Shown: positions 33,580-41,927, numbered from the stretch's first letter. The stretch is 64,000 nt of DNA from Thermoanaerobaculia bacterium (GCA_017883205.1 JADGNZ010000010.1:62001-126000), one strand, 5' to 3'. Notes: a model not told the origin generated them from the sequence alone. Numbers and translations: made by a program.

Positions 33580-34716
33580 CTACGCGCGTTGTTTGTTACG
33601 GAGCGCCCACGCGAAGTACCATGGACTATCCCTCAAGGCCAATAGATCCGCTCGGTATTCGGCGTATTCGCGAGCAAGCAACCCTAGCCCGCTCCCTCCC
33701 AGCGCTGTTTGCATAATGGCCGACAACGGCTGCACGGCAGAAGCGGTAAGCGCAAGACCTACTGTGCCGATCGTTGCGCCCGCGAGCCGTATAGCGCGAG
33801 TCTGCACTAGACGCTTTAGGGAGCGTGTAAGGGCTGCGAGTTGTGGTTCGATAACGTCGCGTCGTATAGATAAGCCAGCACGTCGGACGTTGTCTGGAGA
33901 TTCTTCGGCCGAAAGTTTGCCAACGTGCTCATTGAATACTGTCACCAAGGACGACCTAAATGCCGCTAAAGTATCCTCCTCATCTTGAAGGAACTTGTGC
34001 AGGTCCTGAAGTGAGGTGTTTGCGATAAATGGAAGAGCGATCTCAAAGAGTGTCGCCGTGGCGTCTGTTTGGGGTGAAAGTGACTGCAAGGCAGTTGAAC
34101 GGTTACTCAGAAACTCGAAATGCTCGTCCGTCACCGTCCAGTAATCGTTGTCTTCGAGGTCAACACAGGGCATCGTCGCACTGAGATCCACAAGTGTGTC
34201 CTCGGAGGGTGTGTCAATAGGCTCAGGCTCGGGCTCATCGTCACCTTCCTCTACCACCAGTCTAACTCGTGCGTTTAGATCTTTGACGATCGATCTTGCA
34301 ATACCGCGTTTCGGTAGAAAAATGACGCGCCCGTCTAAAATGAAAGGCGCGGCCTCTTCAGCCCACTGCTGAATTGCTTCCCAGTCGAAGAACCAAAGCA
34401 ATCGTCGAGTGAACGCATCGGTACTGACCTTCGTACATATGTAGTCGCCAATTCCCATGGAGCCAACTGGGGCGGTGCCACTCAGAAGCGTGACATCACT
34501 CAAGATCGCGCCAATCCGCGTAAATCTCCACAGACTGTCCGCATCTTCGACAGTGGCGTTCAGTTTGTTGACGGGTGAGTCGCGGATTATCCGGCGAAGG
34601 TGCTCGTATGAAGAGAAGCGACCGGACGACGCTGAAGACGCCGGAGGGTAAAGACGGTATTCACCGTCTTCGCGATCCAGGACTGGTTGAAAATCTGACG
34701 CAAGCGCGGTTTTCAT
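33580..34716 (-). CDS. Hypothetical protein with C-terminal hydrophobic segment
   Basis: 378 residues from the ATG at 34716 (an earlier ATG exists seven codons upstream). Not recognised. The middle holds an acidic stretch (EEGDDEPEPEPIDTPSED); the C-terminal third has a helix and one hydrophobic segment (AGATIGTVGLALTASAV) followed by LAREYAEYRADLLAL. Codon use is noticeably less GC-rich than in neighbours such as ispH, in line with an acquired gene beside the TIR locus. Confidence 0.65.
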   Translation of the reverse strand: MKTALASDFQPVLDREDGEYRLYPPASSASSGRFSSYEHLRRIIRDSPVNKLNATVEDADSLWRFTRIGAILSDVTLLSGTAPVGSMGIGDYICTKVSTDAFTRRLLWFFDWEAIQQWAEEAAPFILDGRVIFLPKRGIARSIVKDLNARVRLVVEEGDDEPEPEPIDTPSEDTLVDLSATMPCVDLEDNDYWTVTDEHFEFLSNRSTALQSLSPQTDATATLFEIALPFIANTSLQDLHKFLQDEEDTLAAFRSSLVTVFNEHVGKLSAEESPDNVRRAGLSIRRDVIEPQLAALTRSLKRLVQTRAIRLAGATIGTVGLALTASAVQPLSAIMQTALGGSGLGLLAREYAEYRADLLALRDSPWYFAWALRNKQRA

Positions 34717-34720
34717 GACC

Positions 34721-34923
34721 CTAAGCAAGATTAGCACGGCAGGGCGTGGACGTCAGGTGGCCGAGTTGCGGGGTTATATGCCAAGCCCAGGATAGAACGG
34801 CTTCACGAGGCCCTTCCGCTACATCCGAGAGTTGTTCTCCGTAGACGTGCTCGACGTCATGTCCTAGCGTGCCGAGCTCCGCGATGAACTCGAGCGGGAG
34901 ATCTCGTCGAGCTTGATCCGCAT
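34721..34923 (-). pseudogene. DUF5615 PIN-like toxin, frameshifted and truncated
   Basis: The ATG at 34923 overlaps the DUF433 stop by one base (TGATG) and starts MRIKLDE, the usual DUF5615 N-terminus. One base is then missing: adding a G after GACGAG restores DLPLEFIAELGTLGHDVEHVYGEQLSD, the next conserved block. After that the sequence no longer follows the family. The toxin is therefore doubly broken. Confidence 0.8.
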
Positions 34924-35159
34924 CAGATCGCCGGGATTTCCGGGATCGGCAGATCCTCCTCGGCGGCGGTGGCCGCGAAGGCGATGGCTGCACGAATATC
35001 TTCCGGGGTCAGTGCCGGAAAGCTGCGGATGATTTCTCCCTCGCCGGCGCCCTCAGCGAGGCTTGCCAATACCGTCCGCAGCATCACCCTCGTCCCTCGG
35101 ATGACGGCCTCACCTCCGCAGATCTGCGGGTCGCGCGAAATGTGGTCCTGATAGTTCAT
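34923..35159 (-). CDS. DUF433 family antitoxin
   Basis: 78 residues: HISRDPQICGGEAVIRGTRVMLRTVLASLAEG and 'IIRSFPALTPEDIRAAIAFAA' are typical DUF433, a helix-turn-helix-like antitoxin paired with DUF5615 PIN-like toxins. The toxin gene directly downstream is frameshifted. The tail (EEDLPIPEIPAI) is intact. Confidence 0.9.
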   Translation of the reverse strand: MNYQDHISRDPQICGGEAVIRGTRVMLRTVLASLAEGAGEGEIIRSFPALTPEDIRAAIAFAATAAEEDLPIPEIPAI

Positions 35160-35259
35160 GTCCTGCCTGCTGACGGAATTGTAACCAGAGTGGCTGCCCA
35201 GAAAGCATGCAACCGGCGAATCCCCGAACGAAACGCCCTTCACCCGTGTTGTTAGCAAT

Positions 35260-35892
35260 ATGAAGAACAGTTGGACAGTCGGCGAATTGGCGGGCGAGCC
35301 TGACCGGCGCGAGGGGGGCGACCTCGCGGTGGCCGTCCATCGCTGCGAGCCGGGGGCGTTCGAGCGGCTCATCGATCGGTTCGAGCAACCGCTCTTCGGC
35401 TACGCCCACGGCATTCTGCAGAACGCGTTCGATGCGCAGGAGGTCGTGCAGGACGCGATGATGCGTGCGCACAAGGCTCTCACGCGGCAGTACGACGAGG
35501 CGCGGTGTGCGGCGCTGGCGTTGCGTCCGTGGCTTTTCAAGACCGTGCGCAATCTTTGTCTCAACAAGCGGCGCTCGAAACGCAGCTCGCTCGAACAACC
35601 GCTGGAGACGTTCGACGATGGCAGGATCGGGCCGTTCGTCAGTCTCGAGGGATCGGATCTCGAGCGGAAGGAAGAGATCGAGCTGCTGCGGCGGGCCATG
35701 GCCTTGCTGCCGGTCGACGCACGCGAGCTGATCGTGCTGCGGTTCATGGAGGAAATGTCCTACGCGGAGATCGCGAAGACGGTAGGCCAGTCCGAGGCGG
35801 CGCTTCGCGGCAAGGTGTTCCGGTCGCTCAAGCTGCTGCGCGATGCGCTGGAGAAACCGGCAACCCAGAAGGGGGTGGCGTATGCAATGTAG
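35260..35892 (+). CDS. ECF-type RNA polymerase sigma factor
   Basis: 210 residues. Sigma region 2 lies at about residues 30-105 (AFERLIDRFEQPLFGYAHGIL; DAQEVVQDAMMRAHKAL; WLFKTVRNLCLNKRR), region 4 at about 145-200 (ALLPVDARELIVLRFMEEMSYAEIAKTVG, the -35 binding helix-turn-helix). Regions 1 and 3 are missing, as in ECF factors. The next gene overlaps its last 11 bases and starts with a zinc anti-sigma motif, so the pair is co-translated. Its regulon is unknown; context suggests alkylation stress. Confidence 0.92.
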   Translation: MKNSWTVGELAGEPDRREGGDLAVAVHRCEPGAFERLIDRFEQPLFGYAHGILQNAFDAQEVVQDAMMRAHKALTRQYDEARCAALALRPWLFKTVRNLCLNKRRSKRSSLEQPLETFDDGRIGPFVSLEGSDLERKEEIELLRRAMALLPVDARELIVLRFMEEMSYAEIAKTVGQSEAALRGKVFRSLKLLRDALEKPATQKGVAYAM

Positions 35893-36757
35893 AACTGTAT
35901 TGACGAGGATCGATGCGCTGCGGACACGCGAGCTTGCCTCGATCGAGAAGACGGCGGTCGAGCAGCATCTACTCACCTGCTACAGCTGCGTCGAGTCGCA
36001 GGCCGACGTGGTCGACCTCGCGGATGCGATCAAATCACTGGCTGTCGTGCCGGAGCGTTCCTGCCGCGAGGCTGTGAAGGAGCAGATTGCCGATTCTTTC
36101 GACCGCGTCGGCGATGCGTGGGTCGCGTTCTCCAACGGCCGCATCCGCATGATTGCTGAAGCGGAATCGATCGATGACGTTCGCGAGGCGTACGCGAAAA
36201 AGCATGGCCGCGTTCTCGAGCCCGGCACCATCCCCGAACCCTTGCGGCGGCAGGTTGAAGCCGCGGTGAACGGAGAAGGGGTGGCGACGCCCAAGGTCGA
36301 TCTCGATGCCGCGAACGATCTAGAGCACGACGTGATGCAGACGCTCGTGCGCATTCCGCGCGGCGAAGTGCGCACCTACGCCTGGGTTGCCCGCCAGGCC
36401 GGCCGTCCTCGGGCCGTCCGCGCGGTAGCCAGCATCATCGCCCGCAACGCCGTTCCGTACGTCGTGCCGTGCCATCGCGTCGTGCCGTCATCGGGCGGCG
36501 TCGGCAACTACATCTTCGGCAGTGCCACGAAGCGCGCGTTGCTGGAGCGCGAAGGCGTGAATGTCGACGAGCTCGACGCGCTGGCGCGGGAGCACGTCCG
36601 CTACATCGGTTCCCGCACGACGCACATCTTCTGCTTCCCGACCTGCCGCGACGCAAAACGGATTCAAGAGAAGAACCGGATGCCCTTCCGCGATGCCGAC
36701 GACGCGATGGAGCACGGCTACCGTCCATGCCGCCACTGCCAGCCGGTGGCGGCATGA
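35882..36757 (+). CDS. Anti-sigma (ZAS) - O6-alkylguanine methyltransferase - Ada zinc domain fusion
   Basis: 291 residues. Residues 1-50 resemble a zinc anti-sigma domain with HxxxCxxC (H29, C33, C36 in EQHLLTCYSC). Residues about 75-235 are an MGMT domain: IPRGEVRTYAWVARQAGRP, then the acceptor cysteine C197 in VPCHRVV and GNYIFGSATKRALLEREG. Residues 236-290 form an Ada-type metal-binding domain (C251, C255, C283, C286 in THIFCFPTC and RPCRHCQP); in E. coli Ada the Cys equivalent to C251 accepts the methyl of DNA phosphotriesters. No AraC helix-turn-helix is present, and the domain order is inverted relative to Ada. Overlapping the sigma gene, it probably both repairs DNA and releases sigma when alkylated; that mechanism is inferred. 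Confidence 0.88.
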   Translation: MQCRTVLTRIDALRTRELASIEKTAVEQHLLTCYSCVESQADVVDLADAIKSLAVVPERSCREAVKEQIADSFDRVGDAWVAFSNGRIRMIAEAESIDDVREAYAKKHGRVLEPGTIPEPLRRQVEAAVNGEGVATPKVDLDAANDLEHDVMQTLVRIPRGEVRTYAWVARQAGRPRAVRAVASIIARNAVPYVVPCHRVVPSSGGVGNYIFGSATKRALLEREGVNVDELDALAREHVRYIGSRTTHIFCFPTCRDAKRIQEKNRMPFRDADDAMEHGYRPCRHCQPVAA

Positions 36758-36833
36758 TTCACGGCTCTGGCCTTTGTCATTCCGAGCGGGCGGCGCGGCG
36801 GTGGGCGAGGAATCCCCTGCAACTGGAGAACAC

Positions 36834-37556
36834 ATGACTGCTTCAGCCTTCGAGCTTGACGTACCTACGAGACCGCGTACGCACGTGACCCCGCGACTGC
36901 AACCGCGACCCCAATTCGACGTCCACGCAATCTCCATCCCCGCGAAAACCTTCACCGGCGACTTCTGGTTCACGCATCGCGCCGCCGGCCGTCTCTGGTT
37001 CGCCCTCGGCGACGTAGCGGGGAAGGGACTCCCGGCCGCTCTGGTGATGGCGATGATCCAGGAAGAGCTGGAGCGCCGCATCACCTCGTGCGCGCGAGCA
37101 GGCTGCGATCCGGCGACGACGATGCAACGCCTGCACGAGTTTCTCAAACCGCTCCTGCCATCAAACCGCTTCGCCACCGCCGTCATCGGCTGGCTCGGCG
37201 ACGACGGCACGATGACGCTCGTCAACGCCGGCCACTGCCCGCCAATGCTCGTCCGCGCCGACGGCCGCATCGAAGAGATCGACTCGACTGGCCCGGTCGT
37301 CGGAATCATGGCGTCGTCGCGATGGATGTCGGCGACGTTCACGCTGAACGCAGGAGATCAGTTGATTCTCTACAGCGACGGCGTCATCGAAGCTGCGTCG
37401 CCGGACGGCGAGGAGTTCGGCGTCGAAGGGATCGTGCAAGCACTTCCGGCGTTGTCGTCTTCCCGCGACATCGCGTCCGCGATCCACGCCGCAGTCTCGC
37501 GACACGCCAACGGCGCGCGATACGACGATCTCACGCTGCTCGTGATCGGGCGGTAA
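36834..37556 (+). CDS. SpoIIE-type PP2C serine/threonine phosphatase
   Basis: 240 residues, a single phosphatase domain without sensor region. The family pattern is clear: AKTFTGDFWF, 'LWFALGDVAGKGLPAALVMAMIQ' (metal-binding D and G), NAGHCPPMLV, GDQLILYSDGVIEA and ARYDDLTLLVI. Such enzymes dephosphorylate anti-sigma antagonists in partner switching, but no such antagonist gene is visible. The gene lies 76 bases after the anti-sigma/MGMT fusion in the same direction; the gap contains a TCATTCCGAGCG...GAGGAATCCC repeat fragment. Confidence 0.88.
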   Translation: MTASAFELDVPTRPRTHVTPRLQPRPQFDVHAISIPAKTFTGDFWFTHRAAGRLWFALGDVAGKGLPAALVMAMIQEELERRITSCARAGCDPATTMQRLHEFLKPLLPSNRFATAVIGWLGDDGTMTLVNAGHCPPMLVRADGRIEEIDSTGPVVGIMASSRWMSATFTLNAGDQLILYSDGVIEAASPDGEEFGVEGIVQALPALSSSRDIASAIHAAVSRHANGARYDDLTLLVIGR

Positions 37557-37580
37557 TCGACGCAACGGCGGCGAGAACCC

Positions 37581-37722
37581 GCGGCGGCGAGGACGCCGCC
37601 GAGCCAGCCGGCGGGACGCCAGCGTTCCGCCGCAAGTGGCAAATGACGTCGTACGTGGCAAATGATCCTTTGGACGGAACGCCGCCGTCTCGGCGGCTGG
37701 CCCGGCGGCGTCCTCGCCGCCG
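37581..37722. repeat. Two inverted copies of the GGAACGCC...CTCGCC repeat
   Basis: One copy in reverse (37581-37628) and one forward (37676-37722), forming a large palindrome with a 47-base centre carrying two GTGGCAAATGA units. Same family as 14948-14994. The rest of the 37557-37966 spacer holds no gene I can support; the promoter of the oxidoreductase at 37967 must lie in its right part. Confidence 0.8.
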
Positions 37723-37966
37723 AGGTGTTGCGCTAATCGACCGGTTGCCTCCGAGCCAGCGGCGATATAGATTTCCTCACGGAAGCGGTTACGAATGATC
37801 GAAATACCGGGTTCGAGATCTATGTCCCGGGGCATCGATTAGCTCAAAGCTAGAATCCTGCTTCGGCAGGAGTGCCGATCTCATTATCGAACCGCTTCCA
37901 CTTTTCTTCTCTCGTCCCAATCGCTTGCCTCTGATCTCTTACTCCCCGTTGGTGTACGTTACGCGC

Positions 37967-38929
37967 ATGAAAGCGATACGTGTCACCGCGACTGGCGGTC
38001 CCGAGGTTCTCCAATACATAGACGTCGATGTGCCGGAGCCGGGCTCCGGCGAAGTGCTCGTTCGCATCGAGGCGATCGGGGTGAATTTCATCGATGTCTA
38101 TCACCGGACCGGGTTGTACAAGATGCCGTTGCCGTTTACGCCGGGGTCGGAGGCGGCGGGGACGGTGGAGCGGGTCGGGGCTGGTGTCGGCGACTTGAAG
38201 AAGGGCGATCGGGTGGCGTATGCGATGGTGCGCGGGGCATACGCGGAGTATGCGATTGCGCCGGCGAACTTGCTCGTGCATCTGCCGGACTCGATCGATT
38301 CGAAGACGGCTGCGGCGGCGATGCTGCAGGGGATGACGGCGCATTACCTGGCGATGAGCGTTCATCCGATCGCGGCCGGAGAGACGGTGTTGATTCAGGC
38401 GGCCGCGGGTGGGGTTGGTGCGCTGCTGGTGCAGATCGCGAAGATGCTGGGGGCGCGCGTGTTTGGGACGGCGTCGACGAAGCATCTGCATATTGCCGCC
38501 GAGGCGGGATGCGATGTCGTGATCGATTACACGAAGGATGACTTCGAAGCGATCGTGATGTCCGAGACGGACGGCAAGGGATGCAACGCCGTCTACGATT
38601 CGGTCGGGAAGACGACGTTCGACAAGAGCCTGAATTGCTGCGGTCTGCGCGCGACCCTCGGGCTCTTCGGGCAATCGAGCGGAGTCGTGCCGCCGTTCGA
38701 TCCGAGCCGTCTGGCGAAGAACGGGGTGTTCCTGACGCGGCCGAGCCTCGCGCACTACATCCACACGCGGGAGGAGTTGCTCGACCGCGCGCGCGAGCTG
38801 TTCGAGTGGATCGGCTCGGGACGGCTGAAGCTGCGCATCGATCGCGAGGTGCCGTTGCGGGACGTGGCGGATGCGCACCGAGCGCTGGAAGCGCGGGAGA
38901 CGACAGGGAAGGTGCTGCTGATTAATTGA
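37967..38929 (+). CDS. NADPH:quinone oxidoreductase (zeta-crystallin type)
   Basis: 320 residues of the zinc-independent MDR family. The ATG at 37967 starts MKAIRVTATGGPEVLQY, exactly as expected. GroES-like half first (GVNFIDVYHRTGLYKMPLPFTPGSEAAGTVERVG), then the Rossmann half with AAAGGVGALLVQIAKMLGARV (NADPH binding). Ends GKVLLIN. Reduces quinones or enones. The stop codon is directly followed by the TTGACAATTGACAAT repeat. Confidence 0.93.
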   Translation: MKAIRVTATGGPEVLQYIDVDVPEPGSGEVLVRIEAIGVNFIDVYHRTGLYKMPLPFTPGSEAAGTVERVGAGVGDLKKGDRVAYAMVRGAYAEYAIAPANLLVHLPDSIDSKTAAAAMLQGMTAHYLAMSVHPIAAGETVLIQAAAGGVGALLVQIAKMLGARVFGTASTKHLHIAAEAGCDVVIDYTKDDFEAIVMSETDGKGCNAVYDSVGKTTFDKSLNCCGLRATLGLFGQSSGVVPPFDPSRLAKNGVFLTRPSLAHYIHTREELLDRARELFEWIGSGRLKLRIDREVPLRDVADAHRALEARETTGKVLLIN

Positions 38930-39026
38930 CAATTGACAATGGACAATTGACAACGGTGGCCATGAGCAAGTCCCTTGTCAATTGCCGGTCTTCGTTGTCA
39001 ATTGTCAATTGTCCATTGTCAATTAA
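38923..39026. repeat. ATTGACAATTGACAAT palindromic repeat
   Basis: Left side carries tandem TTGACAA units (38925-38952), right side the complementary TTGTCAATTG units (38995-39022). The repeat touches the quinone oxidoreductase stop on the left and supplies the stop codon of the minus-strand PqqB-like gene on the right (39019-39021). May serve as a bidirectional terminator. Confidence 0.85.
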
Positions 39027-39918
39027 GGTTGATCCGCTCCCCATCTCTGGCGACGACGACGCCCGGCCTGCTCCCGCGAAGCAGTGGGTTCGATTGGTTC
39101 AGATGAATGAACCGCACTCTTGCAAGCATCGGCGACGCCGCGAGGCGTGACAGGGTCTCCGTCATCAGCGGATGCGGGATCTCGCGCAGATCGCGTCCCG
39201 GCAGCTCGCTGGCATCGTAGAACGTGCCGTCGATGTAGGCGACATCGACACGGACGAGGATCGATTCGAGCGGCGTCGACCATCGCTCCCATTTGTCGAT
39301 GTCCGGCAACCACAGGATCGAGCGCGATGGGCCGCGCACGATGAACCCGACCGTCTCGGAGTACTCATCGCGATGCGGTACACGGATCGGTGTCACGTGG
39401 ATCCGCTCGTTCAGCGCCACTTCGACGCCATCCTCGATCGGGGCTATCTCGATGTTGTGCAGCGTCACGAGCTGATCCCATGGGCCGTTGTGCGTGAGGA
39501 ACTCGCGCATGCGCGGCATCGCATAGACGCGCACCGAATGCGCGCCGATGACTTCGCGGCCGAGTTGGGCAAGCCCGAGGTAGTGGCCGATGTGGGCGTG
39601 GGTAAGGAGAATGCCGTCGAGAAGCGGAGACGCCTCCGCACGCGGCGCGGCCTCGTCGAGCGTTCGCAGTTGCGATCCGAAATCGGGCGTGGCGTCGATG
39701 ATCCAGCGCTGGTGCGACTGCGGATCGACAATCGCCAGCGACGCGACGCGCTGCCGCAATTTCGGGTCGCGCCAGGCCGCAGCGCAGTCGGGACGATTGC
39801 ATCCCGCCTGCGGATACCCGCCATCCTGCGCGATGCCGAGGACGATGGTGAAGGGTGCTGTCGCGGGCGGCGGAGCGGTTGCGCAGGCGGTGATGAGAAT
39901 GAGAAACAAAACCTTCAT
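39019..39918 (-). CDS. PqqB-like metallo-beta-lactamase-fold lipoprotein
   Basis: 299 residues from the ATG at 39918; the longer frame runs through a repeat. A lipoprotein signal (FLILITAC, C12) precedes a domain similar to coenzyme PQQ synthesis protein B: TIVLGIAQDGGYPQAGCNRPDC at the start, then WIIDATPDFGSQL and the HxHxxH motif LTHAHIGHYLGL. No other pqq genes are nearby, and export makes PQQ synthesis unlikely; a hydrolase role is more plausible. The last residues and the stop come from an intergenic repeat. Confidence 0.8.
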   Translation of the reverse strand: MKVLFLILITACATAPPPATAPFTIVLGIAQDGGYPQAGCNRPDCAAAWRDPKLRQRVASLAIVDPQSHQRWIIDATPDFGSQLRTLDEAAPRAEASPLLDGILLTHAHIGHYLGLAQLGREVIGAHSVRVYAMPRMREFLTHNGPWDQLVTLHNIEIAPIEDGVEVALNERIHVTPIRVPHRDEYSETVGFIVRGPSRSILWLPDIDKWERWSTPLESILVRVDVAYIDGTFYDASELPGRDLREIPHPLMTETLSRLAASPMLARVRFIHLNQSNPLLRGSRPGVVVARDGERINLN

Positions 39919-39974
39919 CCGCAGATGACGCAGATAGACACAGATATCTGCTTTCATCTGCGACATCTGCGGAT
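39917..39974. repeat. ATCCGCAGATGACGCAGAT hairpin
   Basis: Inverted repeat: ATCCGCAGATGACGCAGAT on the left and CATCTGCGACATCTGCGGAT on the right. It lies between the divergent PqqB-like and TPR genes and overlaps the PqqB-like start codon. Related half copies occur at about 21690-21720, 45874-45900 and 50998-51021. Confidence 0.8.
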
Positions 39975-39997
39975 CAACAAGTCCTATCATTCCAGCC

Positions 39998-41566
39998 ATG
40001 CGCGTCATTCTCCTCGCCTTCCTCTTCGCCGCCAATGCATTCGCCCAGAACGACGCGGGCGAGGTCGCCTTCGCAAACTCCGGCGCGCCTGACGCGCAGG
40101 CACCGTTTCTGCGCGGCCTCGCGCTGCTTCACGACTTCGAGTACGAATCGGCGGCGCAGGCGTTCAAGAGCGCGCAGACTATCGATCCTTCCTTTGCGAT
40201 GGCGTATTGGGGCGAGGCGATGACCTATACGCATCCGGTCTGGTTTCAGCAGGACGCCGATGCGGCTCGCGCGGCGCTGAAGAAATTGGCAGCGACGCCC
40301 GCCGAGCGTCTGGCCAAAGCGAAGACGGAGCGCGAGCGTGATTACCTTCGCGCGGTCGAGATCCTTTACGGCGATGGCACGAAGGATGAGCGCGATTTCA
40401 AGTACGCCGAGGCCATGAGAGGGGTGCACGAGCGCTATCCGGACGACGTCGACGCTACCGCTTTCTACGCCGTCGCGCTCCTCGGCACGTCGCATCAGGG
40501 ACGCGACTTCGCCATCTACATGCGCGCAGCGGCGTTGCTCGAGGAGGTCCTTCCTGCGCATCCGCAGCATCCCGGCGTGCTGCACTATCTCATCCACTGC
40601 TACGACGATCCGATCCACGCGCCGCTCGGACTGCGCGCTGCCCGCCGGTACGGACTTGTCGCGCCCGGCGCCGGCCATGCGCTGCACATGACGTCACACA
40701 TCTTCATCGCCATGGGCATGTGGGACGACGTGATCGACGCCAACCGCCGCGCCATCGACGTCGTCAACAAACAGCGCGCCGCACGCTCGAAACCCCCCTC
40801 GGTCTGTGGCCACTATCCGCTCTGGCTTCACTATGCCTACCTGCAGAGGGGGCGCTTCGACGACGCGCGCAACGCTCTCGATGCCTGCCGCGCCTCGGCA
40901 TTCGATGGGAAGTTCGAAACAGCCGGCCCGATGGATTCCGCCGCCGGGCGGATTGAATCGTTTGCCGACATGCGCGCGCATCAGATTGCCAGCCGAGGAG
41001 CGTTGACGGCCGCCGATAACGTGGCAATTCCTGATGGCTCGCAGTTCGCGAACGCCCGCTTCCTCATTGCTTATGGCGATGTGCTCGTGTCAGCAGCGCA
41101 CGGCGATTCTGCTGCGTTGAAAACCGCGGTGGTCCGGTTACACGCACTCCAGCAAGCAGCGCTGCAGAGCGTCGAACATCAGCACTCGATGAACACTATG
41201 AATCCGACGTTCCACATCCGCGCCGACGTGATGGTGCAGCAGGCGGATGCACTGCAGCTTGCGGCGGAAGGGAAACGTGCCGAGGCGATCACGATGCTGC
41301 AGAAAGCCGCCGCGGCCGAGACATCGATGCCGTTCGAGTTCGGCCCTCCCGTCATCGAGAAACCGACCTACGAGCTCCTAGGCGACGAGCTGCTCGCGGC
41401 GGGCCGGGCGTCCGAGGCGGCTGCCGCGTATCGCTCGGCACTGGAGCGAACGCCGGGACGGACCGCGAGTGTCGACGGACTGGCTAAGGCGCAGAAGAAG
41501 CCCGATGGATCGAAAACGCTTTCCGATCTCAAGGTTGTGCCTCGTGCGGCCACGCCGTCCATGTGA
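39998..41566 (+). CDS. Exported TPR-repeat protein
   Basis: 522 residues with a signal peptide (MRVILLAFLFAANAFAQ). Repeated helix pairs match TPR: 'PFLRGLALLHDFEYESAAQAFKSAQTIDPSFAMAYWGEAM' and the C-terminal 'YELLGDELLAAGRASEAAAAYRSALERTPGR'. Central conserved His/Asp residues (LHYLIHCYDDPIHAPLGLRAA; HALHMTSHIF) are typical of a large group of exported TPR proteins of unknown role. No operon partners. Confidence 0.82.
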   Translation: MRVILLAFLFAANAFAQNDAGEVAFANSGAPDAQAPFLRGLALLHDFEYESAAQAFKSAQTIDPSFAMAYWGEAMTYTHPVWFQQDADAARAALKKLAATPAERLAKAKTERERDYLRAVEILYGDGTKDERDFKYAEAMRGVHERYPDDVDATAFYAVALLGTSHQGRDFAIYMRAAALLEEVLPAHPQHPGVLHYLIHCYDDPIHAPLGLRAARRYGLVAPGAGHALHMTSHIFIAMGMWDDVIDANRRAIDVVNKQRAARSKPPSVCGHYPLWLHYAYLQRGRFDDARNALDACRASAFDGKFETAGPMDSAAGRIESFADMRAHQIASRGALTAADNVAIPDGSQFANARFLIAYGDVLVSAAHGDSAALKTAVVRLHALQQAALQSVEHQHSMNTMNPTFHIRADVMVQQADALQLAAEGKRAEAITMLQKAAAAETSMPFEFGPPVIEKPTYELLGDELLAAGRASEAAAAYRSALERTPGRTASVDGLAKAQKKPDGSKTLSDLKVVPRAATPSM

Positions 41567-41630
41567 GTGAGTCAATAGCCTCGCGGCGCGGGGAACGCTC
41601 ATAATTTCGCGCTTCGCGCACACTTGAATC

Positions 41631-41828
41631 GAGCGCCTTCTCCCCCACGCTTTTCAGTGGGGGAGAAGGTGGCGAAGCCGGATGAGGGGGCGTTGAACTC
41701 TCGCGGCAATGTTGCCGAACAGTAGTACTTCACGCAGGCCCGAAGTCCAAGCCAGACGATTGCGCGACACCCCTCATCCGCCTTCGGCACCTTCTCCCCT
41801 CGAAGAAGCCCGAGGGGAGAAGGCGCTC
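41631..41828. repeat. Long inverted repeat with CCTTCTCCCC hairpins
   Basis: Outer ends GAGCGCCTTCTCCCC (41631) and GGGGAGAAGGCGCTC (to 41828) are complementary; each side has its own inner hairpin (CTTCTCCCCCAC/GTGGGGGAGAAG and CTTCTCCCCTCG/CGAGGGGAGAAG) and a copy of a CATCCG..CTTCG motif. The whole 41567-41927 spacer has no gene. Confidence 0.8.
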
Positions 41829-41927
41829 GATGATAGTGCGTTGCGAGCCAGAACGAGGCATGGTGGTCGAGTGTGAGTGCTGACTCGGCCACGTTGATCG
41901 CGCGAAATCGAATTACCATTCCGCTCC

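Noticed and set aside
39019-39918. True PQQ biosynthesis gene pqqB
   Set aside because: The protein has a lipoprotein signal and no pqqA, C, D or E gene nearby, so only the fold is claimed.
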